Part shown: one piece after another, positions 1 through 9,255 of the stretch
Layout of the letters: the number at the start of each line of letters is the position of its first letter
How positions within the stretch are numbered: the first letter of the stretch is position 1
NCBI RefSeq assembly: GCF_004340945.1
Contig: NZ_SLYD01000001.1
Coordinates: 620,001 to 684,000 of the forward strand
DNA: 64,000 nt
Reading direction: 5' to 3'
DNA from: Sphingomonas sp. PP-F2F-A104-K0414
GTDB taxonomy: Bacteria; Pseudomonadota; Alphaproteobacteria; Sphingomonadales; Sphingomonadaceae
Program-made: the position numbers and the translations under genes
The notes under the pieces: generated by a model
Databases searched by the model: none
The model's input: only the letters and a program-made list of their open reading frames with translations
Told to the model about the DNA's origin: nothing

Positions 1-353
1 TTCCGCGTCTGCGGCTCGATGCCCTTCGCGGCGTCGATCACCATGACGGCCGAGTCGACCGCGGTCAGCGTGCGGTAGGTGTCCTCGGAGAAGTCTTCGT
101 GGCCGGGCGTATCGAGCAGGTTGAAGGTGATTCCCTGACGCTCGAACGTCATCACCGACGAGGTGACCGAGATCCCGCGCTGCTGCTCGATCTTCATCCA
201 GTCGGAGCGCGCGCGACGCGTCTGGCCGCGCGCCTTCACCTCGCCGGCGAGATGGATCGCACCGCCGAAATACAGGAGCTTCTCGGTGAGCGTGGTCTTG
301 CCGGCATCGGGATGCGAGATGATCGCGAAGGTGCGGCGGGGAAATTGGGTCAT
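1..353 (-). CDS. prfC: peptide chain release factor 3, N-terminal part (runs off the left edge)
   Basis: This is the first 117 codons of a translational GTPase that recycles RF1/RF2 from the ribosome after termination. The protein starts [18 protein letters not shown] and carries the P-loop SHPDAGKTT near residue 14, the switch I region [10 protein letters not shown] near residue 60 and the G3 motif [12 protein letters not shown] near residue 80. The RGISVTSS signature and the [10 protein letters not shown] stretch separate RF3 from EF-G. The start is the only ATG before the P-loop. The rest of the gene lies outside the window. The identification is confident. Confidence 0.95.
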   Translation of the reverse strand, partial: MTQFPRRTFAIISHPDAGKTTLTEKLLYFGGAIHLAGEVKARGQTRRARSDWMKIEQQRGISVTSSVMTFERQGITFNLLDTPGHEDFSEDTYRTLTAVDSAVMVIDAAKGIEPQTR

Positions 354-500
354 GATAAAGTCCGGTGCGCCGAGTCTGGGCTCGGTGGATAGGGTGAGCC
401 GGAATACCGGCAGTCATGCCGCTGCTCTTGGCAGATGCAGCGCGTCGAGGACAGAGGGACGTCCCTCAAGGCTCCAAGTTGGGATCGCGTTTCACGGTCC

Positions 501-627
501 GATCCTCCCCCGCCAGGGGGAGGTGGCACCGAAGGTGACGGAGGGGGCGGACACGGAACAGAGGTTCCCCCTTTCCGCCCCCTCCGTCCGGCAAGCGCCA
601 GACACCTCCCCCTGGCGGGGGAGGATC
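501..627. repeat. intergenic inverted repeat (CCCCCGCCAGGGGGAGG type)
   Basis: The outer arms, about 27 bases each (gatcctcccccgccaggggg and its complement), flank a GC-rich core that itself holds a GGAGGGGGCGG/CCGCCCCCTCC pair. It fills most of the gap between prfC and the epimerase-like gene. It resembles other palindromes in this window but has its own arm sequence. No gene is seen in 354-640. Confidence 0.8.
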
Positions 628-640
628 GCGGAGGGTCGGT

Positions 641-1525
641 TCAACCGGTGGTAGTCACCAGCGTCACGCTCATTTCGATGCGCTTCGTACCGCCGGCAGC
701 GATCTCGAACACACCGGGTTTGTCGCGATAATCGCCGGTATAGCCTTCGGAATCGGCGATGCCGTGCCAGGGTTCGACGCAGACATAGGCCGCGCCGGGC
801 TTGGTCCAGATGCCGAGCTTCGGCGTATCGGGGAAGGCGATCTTCAATTGCGGGCCGGTCTCGGCGCCATAGGTGACGGCGTCGGAGTGGATCGGATCCC
901 AGACCAGCGCGTCCTTCGCGAACAGCTCGTCGCGCAGGGCGATGACGCGATCCTCGACTGGCGAAGGTCGTTCATCGACGGCGATCTGGCCATCCGTGCT
1001 GATCGCTTTTAGCTTGCCGGGTTCGTCGGTGTCGAACGTGATGCGGTGGTCTGCGCGGGGTTCGCCGTAGGGGAGTGGCCACGCGAAGGCGGGGTGGAAG
1101 CCGAAGCTTGCCGGCATCGCGGCGTCGGTGCGGTTGTGGATGTGCGCCTCGAGCGTCAGCGTCGCGCCGTCCAACGTGAAGACGATGTCGAGTGCGAATG
1201 CGAACGGGTAGGCCTTCCGGGTTTCCTTGCTGTCGGTGAGGCGGAAGGTGGCGGAGGTTTCCGACTGCGCGACGACGTCGAACGTCGAATGGCGCGCGAA
1301 GCCGTGCTTCTGCATCGGGTAGGCCTGGCCGTCGAGGCGGATGACGCCTTCGTTGACGACACCGACGACGGGGAAGAGGATCGGCGCGTGACCGGTCCAG
1401 AAGGCCGGGTCGGCGTTGGTCATCAGTTCGCGGCCGTCGGCGTCGTGGAGGTGGGTGAGCTCGGCACCGTGCGGGTTGATCTGCGCAGTGAGGTGGTCGT
1501 TGGCGATCGTGATCAGGTCGGTCAT
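641..1525 (-). CDS. aldose 1-epimerase family protein
   Basis: A 294-residue protein of the galactose-mutarotase fold, of the LacX-like group, which interconverts anomers of free or phosphorylated hexoses. The family's active-site features are visible: KHGFAR near residue 73, a second histidine in GFHPAFAWPL near residue 145, and a late acidic residue in VCVEPWHGIADSEG near residue 253. There is no signal peptide, so it is cytoplasmic. It stands alone between two palindromic repeats, and the neighbours give no hint of the sugar used. Family assignment is good; substrate unknown. Confidence 0.85.
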   Translation of the reverse strand: MTDLITIANDHLTAQINPHGAELTHLHDADGRELMTNADPAFWTGHAPILFPVVGVVNEGVIRLDGQAYPMQKHGFARHSTFDVVAQSETSATFRLTDSKETRKAYPFAFALDIVFTLDGATLTLEAHIHNRTDAAMPASFGFHPAFAWPLPYGEPRADHRITFDTDEPGKLKAISTDGQIAVDERPSPVEDRVIALRDELFAKDALVWDPIHSDAVTYGAETGPQLKIAFPDTPKLGIWTKPGAAYVCVEPWHGIADSEGYTGDYRDKPGVFEIAAGGTKRIEMSVTLVTTTG

Positions 1526-1593
1526 GAGGTTCCTTCCGTCATTCTTAACGCGCGAGGCCGCGTAACGCTCACAAAACGACCCGCGACATCAGC

Positions 1594-1699
1594 ACCACCC
1601 CGGCGGAGGCCGGGGCCCAATTGGGGGACGTTGCCAACGACGCGCATCGCTCCGTTACACCGGCCTTGCCAGTTGGGCCCCGGCCTTCGCCGGGGTGGT
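1594..1699. repeat. palindromic repeat, family A (CCCCGGCGGAGGCCGGGG)
   Basis: The outer arms accacccc and ggggtggt are exact complements. Inside each arm a CCCCGGC...GCCGGGG hairpin is followed by GCCCAATTGGG or CAGTTGGGCC. Close relatives lie at 27631-27735, 33817-33906 and 39427-39529, so this is a dispersed family, probably REP/REPIN-like. Confidence 0.85.
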
Positions 1700-1732
1700 A
1701 TGAGGAAGCCAGTGCGTGCCCTCACCCTCGCC

Positions 1733-1778
1733 GCCTTCACCCTTCCCTCTCCCCTCGGGGAGAGGGAAGGGTGAAGGC
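1733..1778 (-). terminator. perfect 22-bp hairpin just after pheT (terminator or 3'-end protector)
   Basis: Two exactly complementary 22-base arms are separated by only TC. The hairpin begins 4 bases beyond the pheT stop codon. No T-run follows on the minus strand, so it may block exonucleases or stop transcription in an unusual way rather than act as a standard intrinsic terminator. The arms share CCCTCTCCCC with the repeats at 14331-14385, 19707-19854 and 60172-60320. Confidence 0.6.
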
Positions 1779-1782
1779 ACGC

Positions 1783-4197
1783 TTAGACGCGGAGGGTCGC
1801 GCCCTGTTTTGCGGCCGCGGCGACCACCTTGTCGGCGATCGCCTTGATCTCTTCGTCGGTGAAGCTCTTGGCGGTCGGCTGCAGGACGATCTCGACCGCG
1901 ACCGACTTGTGGCCGTCCTCGACCCCTACCCCGGTGAACACGTCGAACACGCGCGCCGAGACGATCGCCACCTTGTCCGCCCCCTTGACCGCGCGGACCA
2001 GCGTGTCGGTGGCGAGCGCCGCCGGCACGAGGAAGGCGAAGTCGCGGCGGACGGCTTGCAGCGCTGGCGGCGTGTAGGCAGGGCGGGTGAAGCCAGACGC
2101 GCGCTTGGGCGGGATCGCGTCGAGGTAGACTTCTACCGCGGAAACCGCGCCGTCGAGGTCGAACGCCTTCAGCACCGACGGATGGAGCATACCGAAGCTT
2201 GCCAGAACCGTCTTCGGTCCGAGGCGGAGCGTACCGGACTGGCCGGGGTGCCAAGCGTTGCCAGTTTCACCCATGACTTGCAGGTTATCGACCGGCGCGC
2301 CCGACGCGGCGAGAAGCGCCAGCGCTTCGGCCTTCGCGTCATACGCGTCGAAGGTCGCCGCTTTCCCATCGCGCCAGCCGCGGGGGCGGCGGTCGCCGGC
2401 GAGGACTACGCCTAGCGTCGCGCGTTCGGCGTCGGCCAGATAGCGGCGGCCGATCTCGAACAGGCGGACGCTCTGCTGGCCGCGCTTGAGGTTCCGGCCG
2501 GTGGCAGCGAGAAGACCGGGGAGCAGCGAGGGGCGCATGACTTTTAGGTCTTCGCTGATCGGGTTGGCGAGCGTCCACGCGCCGCCGCCGAACGGGGCGG
2601 CTTCGGCTTCGGAGAGGAAGCTCCACGTTACCGCTTCGTCGAGCCCTCGGGCCGCCGCCGCGCGACGCGCCCTACGTTCGAGCTTCTGCTCGGGCGTGGC
2701 GGTCGGCTTGGCGACGCCGGGCATGCGCGGGAGGGGCGTTGAAGGAATTGAGTCGATGCCCTCGATGCGGACGACCTCCTCGACGAGGTCGGCGGGGCCA
2801 TCGACGTCGCGGCGCCAGGTCGGGACCGTGACCGGCCATTTGCCCTCGATCGTCGAGAACAGCGCGTCGCTGAACGCGTCGGCCGACTTGATCGCGCCGA
2901 CCGTGAAGCCGAGCGACAACAATGTCCGCGCCTGGCGTTCGGGGGCGACATGGAGACCACCGAGGTCCGCGCTGAGGCGTGGATCGTAGTGGATCACGCG
3001 GGGGTCTAGCGGGGGTTCGCCCGAGCGGGTGACGTCGCTGGCCGTGCCGCCGCAGATGTGGAGCACGAGCGCGGTGGCGATCGCGAGGCCGTCTTCGAGG
3101 AACGCCGGATCAACGCCGCGTTCGAAGCGGCTGCGCGCGTCGGAGGTGAGCGTCAGCTTCTGGCCGGTGCGCGCGATGTGGTCGGGATCGAAATACGCGC
3201 ATTCGATCAGCACGTCGGTGGTATCCGCGGAAACGCCCGAATGCTCGCCGCCCATGATGCCGCCGATGTCGTGCACGGCGGTGTCGTCGGCGATGACGGT
3301 AATGGTCGCGTCGAGCGTGTAGGTCTTGCCGTTGAGCGCGACGACCTGCTCGCCGTCGTTTGCTTTCCGCGCGACGAGGCCGCCGGAGAGTTTGGCGCGG
3401 TCGTATACGTGCAACGGGCGGCCTAGGTCGATCATCAGATAGTTGGTGATGTCGACAAGCGCGGAGATCGGCTTCTGGCCGATCGCGAGCAGGCTGCGGC
3501 GCATCCACTCGGGGGAGTCGCCGTTGGTCACGCCCGTGACGGTCTGCGCGAAGAACGCGGGGCAGCCGGTGGTATCGTCGGTGCGGACGTCGGGGCCTGC
3601 GCCCTCGCTCGTGAACGCGTCGAACGTCAGCGGCGTAAGCGTGCCGAGGCCGGCGGCGGCGAGGTCGCGCGCAATGCCGCGGACGCCCATGCAGTCCTGG
3701 CGGTTGGGCGTGATCGCGACGTCGATGACCGGGTCGGTGAGGCCGGCATAGTCCGGGTACGCCGTGCCGATCGGTGCGTCTTCGGGCAGTTCGATGATGC
3801 CGTCGTGATCTTCGCCGAGTTCCAGTTCGCGCGTCGAGCACATCATGCCGTTGGATTCGACGCCGCGGATGCTGGCCAGCTTCAGCGTCACGTCGAGGCC
3901 GGGGACGTACGCGCCGGGCGCGCCGAACACGCCGACCAGCCCGGCGCGGGCGTTGGGGGCGCCGCAGACGACCTGGAGCGGACCGTTACCGGCGTCGACT
4001 GACAGGATCTGGAGCTTGTCGGCCTGCGGATGGCGTTCGGCGCTGAGCACCTTGGCGATCTTGAACGCGGCCAGCTTCTCGCCGGGGTTCTCGACGCCTT
4101 CGACTTCGAGGCCGATGCGGGTCAGCGCCTCGACGATCTGGTCGAGGGTCGCAGTGGTTTCGAGGTGCTGCTTGAGCCAGCTGAGCGTGAACTTCAT
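1783..4197 (-). CDS. pheT: phenylalanine--tRNA ligase beta subunit
   Basis: An 804-residue beta subunit of the tetrameric PheRS that charges tRNA-Phe. It begins MKFTLSWLKQHLE, typical for bacterial PheT. A tRNA-binding EMAP/OB domain follows (residues about 40-150, with CGAPNARAG), then the B3/B4 editing region, the B5 DNA-binding-like domain, the catalytic-like core (residues about 460-690) and a C-terminal anticodon-binding ferredoxin-like domain ending in EEIKAIADKVV. The frame stays open for 135 codons upstream, but that part is pheS antisense-type and repeat sequence; the ATG at 4197 matches the family start. It is downstream of pheS with a 166-bp gap that contains a palindromic repeat. 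Confidence 0.97.
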   Translation of the reverse strand: MKFTLSWLKQHLETTATLDQIVEALTRIGLEVEGVENPGEKLAAFKIAKVLSAERHPQADKLQILSVDAGNGPLQVVCGAPNARAGLVGVFGAPGAYVPGLDVTLKLASIRGVESNGMMCSTRELELGEDHDGIIELPEDAPIGTAYPDYAGLTDPVIDVAITPNRQDCMGVRGIARDLAAAGLGTLTPLTFDAFTSEGAGPDVRTDDTTGCPAFFAQTVTGVTNGDSPEWMRRSLLAIGQKPISALVDITNYLMIDLGRPLHVYDRAKLSGGLVARKANDGEQVVALNGKTYTLDATITVIADDTAVHDIGGIMGGEHSGVSADTTDVLIECAYFDPDHIARTGQKLTLTSDARSRFERGVDPAFLEDGLAIATALVLHICGGTASDVTRSGEPPLDPRVIHYDPRLSADLGGLHVAPERQARTLLSLGFTVGAIKSADAFSDALFSTIEGKWPVTVPTWRRDVDGPADLVEEVVRIEGIDSIPSTPLPRMPGVAKPTATPEQKLERRARRAAAARGLDEAVTWSFLSEAEAAPFGGGAWTLANPISEDLKVMRPSLLPGLLAATGRNLKRGQQSVRLFEIGRRYLADAERATLGVVLAGDRRPRGWRDGKAATFDAYDAKAEALALLAASGAPVDNLQVMGETGNAWHPGQSGTLRLGPKTVLASFGMLHPSVLKAFDLDGAVSAVEVYLDAIPPKRASGFTRPAYTPPALQAVRRDFAFLVPAALATDTLVRAVKGADKVAIVSARVFDVFTGVGVEDGHKSVAVEIVLQPTAKSFTDEEIKAIADKVVAAAAKQGATLRV

Positions 4198-4226
4198 GAC
4201 CAGGCTTCCGTCATATCGATTGCTGC

Positions 4227-4310
4227 CGTCATCCCAGCGCAGGCTGGGATCTTGATGGGGCTGTTGCTGCGGCCGCCAACGGGGAGACCCCAGCTTTCGC
4301 TGGGGTGACG
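4227..4310. repeat. palindromic repeat, family C, between pheS and pheT
   Basis: This 84-bp element is bounded by CGTCATCCCAGC and GCTGGGGTGACG, with an inner GGGGAGACCCCAGC. Its reverse complement matches the element inside pccA (28988-29070), and both can be translated with the shared peptide PSPQRKLG. It splits two genes that are normally almost contiguous. Confidence 0.85.
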
Positions 4311-4363
4311 GTCGTTGGTTTGGGTGCGGTGACGGGACGGGCCCGCGTGCCGATAGACCAAAC

Positions 4364-5479
4364 TCATGCGCCGACGCCCCCGCTGAGGGTCGGGACGTCG
4401 AGGCTCGAAAAGCCGTAATGCTTGAGCCAGCGGATATCGCCGTCGAAGAACGGGCGGAGATCGTCCATGCCGTATTTGAGCATCGCCAGCCGATCGATGC
4501 CGCAGCCGAACGCGAAGCCCTGCCATTCGTCGGGGTCGAGCCCGCAGGCTTCGATGACTTTGCGGTGAACCATGCCGGAGCCGAGGATCTCGAGCCAACC
4601 ATCGGGCTCGGCGCCCCCGACGACGCGCTTGCCCTTCACCAGGGTGTAGCCGACGTCGATCTCGACCGAGGGCTCGGTGAACGGGAAGTAGCTGGGGCGC
4701 AGGCGGAGCACGATGTCGTCGCGCTCGAAGAACGCCTTCACGAAGGTTTCGAGCGTCCACTTCAGGTGGCCGAGCGTGATGCCCTTGTCGATCACGAGGC
4801 CCTCGACCTGGTGGAACATCGGCGTGTGCGTCGCGTCGGAATCCGATCGGTAGGTGCGGCCGGGGGCGATGATGCGGATCGGCGGCTTCTGGCTCAACAT
4901 CGTGCGGATCTGGACCGGCGACGTGTGCGTGCGGAGCAGCGAGAAGGTCGTCTTCTCGTCGGCGGTGCCGGCGGTCTTCGCGTCGATCCCCTGCTGGAGA
5001 TAGAAAGTGTCGTGCATCGCGCGCGCGGGGTGCGTCTCGGGGATGTTGAGCGCGGTGAAATTATGCCAGTCGGTCTCGATCTCGGGACCGGTCGCAACCG
5101 CGAAACCGAGGTCGGCGAAGATCTCGGCGAGTTCGTCCATGACCTGGCTGACGGGGTGGATCGTGCCGGCGGGCTTCGCGTCGGCGGGGAGCGTCATGTC
5201 GAGCGTTTCGCTGGCGAGGCGCGCGTCGAGCGCGGCGCGTTCGAGCGTGGCCTTGCGCTCGGCGATGCCGTTGGCGACGGCTTCGCGGAGGCCCTGGATC
5301 AGCGGGCCTTGGACGAGGCGCTCGTCCGGCGTCATCTTGCCGAGCGTCTTCAGCAGCGCGGTGATCGTGCCCTGCTTGCCGAGCGCCTCGACCCGGCACG
5401 CATCGAGCGCATCGAGCCCGGATGCGGCGGCGATCGCCGTCAGCATGTGGTCGCGCATCTGGTTCAGGTCTTCGGTCAC
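4364..5479 (-). CDS. pheS: phenylalanine--tRNA ligase alpha subunit
   Basis: A 371-residue catalytic alpha subunit of PheRS. It has an N-terminal coiled coil (residues about 1-90) and then the class II synthetase core. Motif 1 is around [19 protein letters not shown] and motif 2 around [12 protein letters not shown] and [21 protein letters not shown]. Motif 3 is near the end, in [20 protein letters not shown]. The length is normal for the family. The start lies one base after the stop of the GIY-YIG gene, so the two are probably translated from one transcript. Confidence 0.97.
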   Translation of the reverse strand: MTEDLNQMRDHMLTAIAAASGLDALDACRVEALGKQGTITALLKTLGKMTPDERLVQGPLIQGLREAVANGIAERKATLERAALDARLASETLDMTLPADAKPAGTIHPVSQVMDELAEIFADLGFAVATGPEIETDWHNFTALNIPETHPARAMHDTFYLQQGIDAKTAGTADEKTTFSLLRTHTSPVQIRTMLSQKPPIRIIAPGRTYRSDSDATHTPMFHQVEGLVIDKGITLGHLKWTLETFVKAFFERDDIVLRLRPSYFPFTEPSVEIDVGYTLVKGKRVVGGAEPDGWLEILGSGMVHRKVIEACGLDPDEWQGFAFGCGIDRLAMLKYGMDDLRPFFDGDIRWLKHYGFSSLDVPTLSGGVGA

Positions 5480-5480
5480 G

Positions 5481-5822
5481 TCATACTCCCAGGGCGGGTT
5501 CGGTCGGTAGTTCGGGCAGGCGGGGCAGCCCGAGGCCGATACCCAGATCGTCCCAATTCTCGTTGCGCGCTTCCATCAGGTCGATCTTCCACGCTCTTCG
5601 CCAGTCCTTCAGCCGCTTCTCGCGAACGATCGCGGCCTCCATCGTGTCGAACATCTCGTAATAGGCGAGACGCTTGATGCCGTACCGGCGAGTGAAGCCG
5701 GGGATCAACCCCTCTCGGTGCTGAACCAGCCTTGCGAGCAAGTTTGAGGTGACGCCGATGTAGAGCGTGCCGTGGCGGCGGGAGTGGAGGATGTAGACGC
5801 ACGGCTGGAAGGTTTCGCGCAT
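5481..5822 (-). CDS. GIY-YIG domain nuclease-like protein inside the ribosomal/pheST operon
   Basis: A 113-residue single-domain protein of the UPF0213/YhbQ-like GIY-YIG group. The two half motifs appear as [20 protein letters not shown] (residues 8-27), followed by [17 protein letters not shown] and a conserved [21 protein letters not shown] stretch. The family's catalytic tyrosines, arginine and glutamate appear present. Its cellular role is unknown; relatives are proposed to act on damaged DNA. It ends 1 bp before pheS and so has been placed within the rplT-pheS unit. The C-terminal tail (after about residue 90) is variable. Confidence 0.88.
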   Translation of the reverse strand: MRETFQPCVYILHSRRHGTLYIGVTSNLLARLVQHREGLIPGFTRRYGIKRLAYYEMFDTMEAAIVREKRLKDWRRAWKIDLMEARNENWDDLGIGLGLPRLPELPTEPALGV

Positions 5823-5892
5823 TTCGTGCTCCCCTGATCGCCGCTCGATCGCTCTAAAGCTCGGCGCTCTAGAGCTCCGTCATCAAAAGCCC

Positions 5893-5997
5893 CGTCATCC
5901 CGGCGGACGCCGGGACCCACGGTAGCGGGCGGGTGATGGTAGCACGTTATCGCCGGGTCCGCCGTAACCATGGGTCCCGGCGTTCGCCGGGATGACG
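5893..5997. repeat. palindromic repeat, family B (CGTCATCCCGGCG)
   Basis: The outer arms cgtcatcccggcg and cgccgggatgacg are exact complements enclosing about 80 bases with a second GGGTCCCGG hairpin. It lies in the 326-bp gap between rplT and the GIY-YIG gene. A half copy is at 9178-9207. Besides this repeat and the hairpin at 6091-6123 the gap shows no gene. Confidence 0.85.
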
Positions 5998-6090
5998 GAG
6001 GAGGGGCGAGGGGTGATCATAGTTGGGGATCGGTATCGAAGCTTGAGCCTGAGAAACTACGCGTTCCTTCCAGCGCCCCCCGCCCCAAAC

Positions 6091-6123
6091 GCAGAAAGGG
6101 CGCCGGTATCTCCACCGACGCCC
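6091..6123 (-). terminator. attenuator-like hairpin after rplT
   Basis: On the minus strand GGGCGTCGGT pairs with ACCGGCGCCC (10 bp, one G-T wobble) around a six-base loop, followed by TTTCTGCGTTT. It begins 25 bases after the rplT stop. In other bacteria a leader/attenuator between rplT and pheS controls pheST by charged tRNA-Phe. No Phe-rich leader peptide was recognised here, so this may be a plain partial terminator. Confidence 0.55.
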
Positions 6124-6148
6124 TCCCGAAACTCACCTCAGTCGCGGA

Positions 6149-6514
6149 TTACGCGGCCTGGGGGAGAGCCGCCTTCACCTGTGCGACGATGGCACTGAAT
6201 GCAGCGCCCTCGTGCATGGCGATGTCAGCCAGGACCTTCCGGTCGAGTTCGATCCCTGCAAGCTTCACGCCGTGCATGAACTGCGAATACGTCAGACCCT
6301 CGGCGCGGACGCCGGCGTTGATGCGCTGGATCCAGAGGCCACGGAACGTGCGCTTCTTAACCTTGCGGTCGCGGTAAGCGTACTGTCCGGCCTTCTCGAC
6401 GGCCTGACGGGCGATGCGGATGGTGTTCTTGCGACGGCCATAATAGCCCTTCGCCTGAACCAAAATACGCTTGTGCTTGGCGCGGGTGGTAACACCCCGT
6501 TTTACGCGTGCCAT
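6149..6514 (-). CDS. rplT: 50S ribosomal protein L20
   Basis: A 121-residue large-subunit assembly protein that binds 23S rRNA early and often represses its own operon. It begins [18 protein letters not shown] and contains the family stretches [30 protein letters not shown] and [21 protein letters not shown]. Length and start are standard. It follows rpmI by 19 bases. infC, which often precedes rpmI, is not present here. Confidence 0.98.
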   Translation of the reverse strand: MARVKRGVTTRAKHKRILVQAKGYYGRRKNTIRIARQAVEKAGQYAYRDRKVKKRTFRGLWIQRINAGVRAEGLTYSQFMHGVKLAGIELDRKVLADIAMHEGAAFSAIVAQVKAALPQAA

Positions 6515-6533
6515 TGTCTAATTCCTTCTCAGC

Positions 6534-6737
6534 TCAACGCAGGCCGTAAGGCGCCCAGGCCTTCACTGCTGCGGTATCGGCCTTCGACAGCAGCTTGGTG
6601 CCGCGGTTCTGACGGATGTACTTGCCGTTGTGATGCGCCAGACGGTGACGCTTGCCGGCGACGCCGTGCTTGAGCAGGCCGGTGGCGGTGAGCTTGAAGC
6701 GTTTCTTGACGCCGCTCTTGGTCTTCAGCTTGGGCAT
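6534..6737 (-). CDS. rpmI: 50S ribosomal protein L35
   Basis: A 67-residue basic protein beginning MPKLKTKSGVKKRFKLTATG, with the family's HRLAHHNGKYIRQNRGTK and a C-terminus VKAWAPYGLR. The open frame extends 40 codons further upstream, but the ATG at 6737 is the family start and has AAAGGAT about 4 bases before it. It is the first gene of the rpmI-rplT-GIY-YIG-pheS-pheT transcript. A divergent promoter region separates it from the AsmA-like gene. Confidence 0.97.
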   Translation of the reverse strand: MPKLKTKSGVKKRFKLTATGLLKHGVAGKRHRLAHHNGKYIRQNRGTKLLSKADTAAVKAWAPYGLR

Positions 6738-6919
6738 TTTTATCCTTTCGGTTACGAAGGAGGACGCTGAAATCGCCGCGGCAGCCCACACTGGCCGGGC
6801 GATTCGTCGAACGCGTTCCCTTCGAGGAAGCGGGCGCACTATCCGCATTGGTCGCAAATATCAACCGTCGCGGACCCCGCATTGTGGAACTCGCGCGATT
6901 GCCATGCGATAGGGCCTGC

Positions 6920-9067
6920 ATGGACGCCAGCCCGACGCCGCCGATCGACGCCCCCTCCCCGGCTCCCGCACCCGCGCCGAGTGCAGCGGAGACGCGAAAA
7001 CGTCGCAAGCGGCGGATCATCCGCAACATCCTGCTTGGGATCGTCGCGGTCCTCGTTGCGATCTGGCTGGTGCTGTACATCACCAAGGGACGCTTCCTGA
7101 AGCATCCGTTCGAGCGCGTCGTCGGCTCGCTCACGCACCGGACGCTGACCGTGCGTGGCGATTTCCAGCTCTATTTCGCCCCGTTCCGCATCAAGCTGTA
7201 CGCGGAGAACTTCACGCTTTCGAACCCGGACTGGGCGAGCCGGCCAAACCTGTTCCGCGCGGACAAGCTCGACACGCGGATCGCGCCCCTGTCGCTGATC
7301 TTCGGCAAGCGGCGGCTGTATTGGCTCGACCTCGTCAACGGCGCGGTCGATCTGGAGTGGAACAAGCCGCACACCGCGAACACCTGGACGTTCTCCGAGA
7401 AGAAAGGCGGCAAGCCGCTCGAGTTTCCGCGGATCGACGTGGCGACGGTGACCGGCACGTCGGTGCGCTATCTCGACCCGCGGATGCGGATCGTCGCGGA
7501 CCTCGACATCGCCGACATCCGATCGGTCGACGCGACGATCGGGCGCGCGGTCGGGCTGACGGGCCGAGGCCGTCTGCGCGAAACGCCGTTCACCGTAACC
7601 GCGCAGTTGCTGTCGCCGGATGCGACCGCCAATCGCGGGCAGAACAAGCTGGTCGCGCGAGCGCGGGCGGCGGGGAACATCATCGACGTCGCAGGCACAC
7701 TGCCGAGCATCGCCGATGTCGAGAACGTGCCGCTTGCCGTCACCGCGCGGGGTGCAAACCTGTCGACGCTGCTGGGCGTGATCGACGTCGCGATCCCGAA
7801 CACGCGGAAATACAAACTGCGCGCGCAGCTGATCAAGCAGGGCGACGAATATGCCTTCACGTATCTGCGCGGCTTTGCAGGCCGAACCGATCTCGCGGGC
7901 AAGCTGACGATCACCAATGGCGAGCGCATCCATCTCGACTCGGTGCTCACGACCAAAAGCCTCGACATCATCGATGCGGCGCCGTTCATCGGTTTCAATC
8001 CCGACATCGTCGAATCGAAGGGTGCGGTAGCCGCCGCCGCCGCAACGGGCGCCGCACCGCAACGCCTGCTGCCCGACGGGAACCTGCCGGTCGCGACGAT
8101 GCAGATCTTCGATGCCGACCTGAAATGGACGATCGGCACGGTGAAGTCGCGCAACCTGCCGATCTCCGACATCGACCTGACGCTCGACCTGGAGCGCGGT
8201 CGGCTGGCTTTGTCGCCGCTGACCTTCTCGATGGCGCGCGGCAACGTGGCCTCGGACGTCATCTTCGATACGCGCGCGCGGCCGAGCGCGGTCTCCTACG
8301 ACATCCGCCTCGCGCCGACGCCACTGGGTCGGTTGCTCAAGGGCTATGGGCTGACCGAGGCCGGGACGACCGGCACGGTCAAGGGCCGGATCAAGCTCGA
8401 CGGGCGCGGCGATTCCATCCATGATTCGCTCGCCTCTTCGCGCGGGCGGATCGCGTTCGTGCTGCCGTCGGGGGCGCTTTCGGTGCGCAACGTGCAGCTT
8501 GCCGAGCTCGATATCGGCACGTTTGCGCAGCGCATGTTCCAGGGGAAGCTCGACGAGCCGGTGCAGATGAATTGCGGACTGATCGGTTTCACGGTGCGCG
8601 GTGGCGTCGCGGCGGCGGATCCGATCCTGATCGACACGCGCAAGAACGTGATCGTCGGCCGCGGTGGGTTCAGCTTCCGCAACGAAGCGCTCGACCTGGC
8701 CTTCCGCGCGGACTCGAAGAAGTTCAGCCTGTTCGCGGGACAGTCGCCGGTCGGCGTCGAGGGCATGTTCGCCGCGCCGAAGCTCAACGTGATCTCGAAG
8801 GACCTTCTCGCGAGGGTCGGCAGCGGCTTGGGGCTGGCACTGGTCGCGACGCCGGTGGCGGGCATCCTGGCGTTCGTCGATGTCGGCGATGCGAAGTCGA
8901 CCGCATGCGGCCCGGTGCTGGCAGGCGCGACGGCGGCGGCGCAGCGGACCACCAAGGGTCAGCCGCGCGATGATGTGGGGCATGGGACGACGGCCAAGGC
9001 CGAGGACGGGAAGCCAACCCGCTCCGAGGGCAAGGCACAGCGGAAGAAGTTTCTGGGGATCTTCTGA
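6920..9067 (+). CDS. AsmA family protein (inner-membrane anchored, periplasmic)
   Basis: A 715-residue member of the AsmA/TAM-like family, implicated in outer-membrane assembly or phospholipid transport. The N-terminus is a proline/alanine-rich cytoplasmic tail and a basic KRRKRRIIRN stretch, followed by one membrane segment (residues about 35-57, LLGIVAVLVAIWLVLYI). The rest is a long beta-rich periplasmic region with repeated FxL/FTLSNPDW patterns and AsmA-like IKLDGRGDSIHDSLASSRGRI near residue 500. The ATG at 6920 starts the tail; an in-frame ATG at 6848 would add 24 unlikely residues. The C-terminal 60 residues are low-complexity and charged. Confidence 0.85.
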   Translation: MDASPTPPIDAPSPAPAPAPSAAETRKRRKRRIIRNILLGIVAVLVAIWLVLYITKGRFLKHPFERVVGSLTHRTLTVRGDFQLYFAPFRIKLYAENFTLSNPDWASRPNLFRADKLDTRIAPLSLIFGKRRLYWLDLVNGAVDLEWNKPHTANTWTFSEKKGGKPLEFPRIDVATVTGTSVRYLDPRMRIVADLDIADIRSVDATIGRAVGLTGRGRLRETPFTVTAQLLSPDATANRGQNKLVARARAAGNIIDVAGTLPSIADVENVPLAVTARGANLSTLLGVIDVAIPNTRKYKLRAQLIKQGDEYAFTYLRGFAGRTDLAGKLTITNGERIHLDSVLTTKSLDIIDAAPFIGFNPDIVESKGAVAAAAATGAAPQRLLPDGNLPVATMQIFDADLKWTIGTVKSRNLPISDIDLTLDLERGRLALSPLTFSMARGNVASDVIFDTRARPSAVSYDIRLAPTPLGRLLKGYGLTEAGTTGTVKGRIKLDGRGDSIHDSLASSRGRIAFVLPSGALSVRNVQLAELDIGTFAQRMFQGKLDEPVQMNCGLIGFTVRGGVAAADPILIDTRKNVIVGRGGFSFRNEALDLAFRADSKKFSLFAGQSPVGVEGMFAAPKLNVISKDLLARVGSGLGLALVATPVAGILAFVDVGDAKSTACGPVLAGATAAAQRTTKGQPRDDVGHGTTAKAEDGKPTRSEGKAQRKKFLGIF

Positions 9068-9177
9068 GGGCGTGGGGACCAACTGTACGGTCCCCCCTTC
9101 CCTAGATCGCTCATCCTGGCGTCAAGCGGGTACCGTTGCCGATGGTGGGCACGCGTAGATGGCTAGCGTTCCGCGTC

Positions 9178-9207
9178 CATGGGTCCCGGCGTCCGCCGGG
9201 ATGACGG
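9178..9207. repeat. half copy of palindromic repeat family B
   Basis: The sequence ATGGGTCCCGGCGTCCGCC followed by GGGATGACGG matches the right arm of the element at 5893-5997. Its left partner is missing, so this is a solitary REP-like unit. Confidence 0.7.
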
Positions 9208-9255
9208 AAGGGGGGATGATGTGGGGGCTTTGCGGTTTGCGATACCGCTTTAGTG

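Noticed and set aside
4222..4363. Phe-rich leader peptide or T-box for pheST
   Set aside because: No short frame with phenylalanine codons was found in front of pheS or pheT; only the repeat and the hairpin after rplT are present.
1783..4602. Long N-terminal extension of pheT
   Set aside because: The extra 135 codons are antisense-like and run through the palindrome at 4227; the family start is the ATG at 4197.
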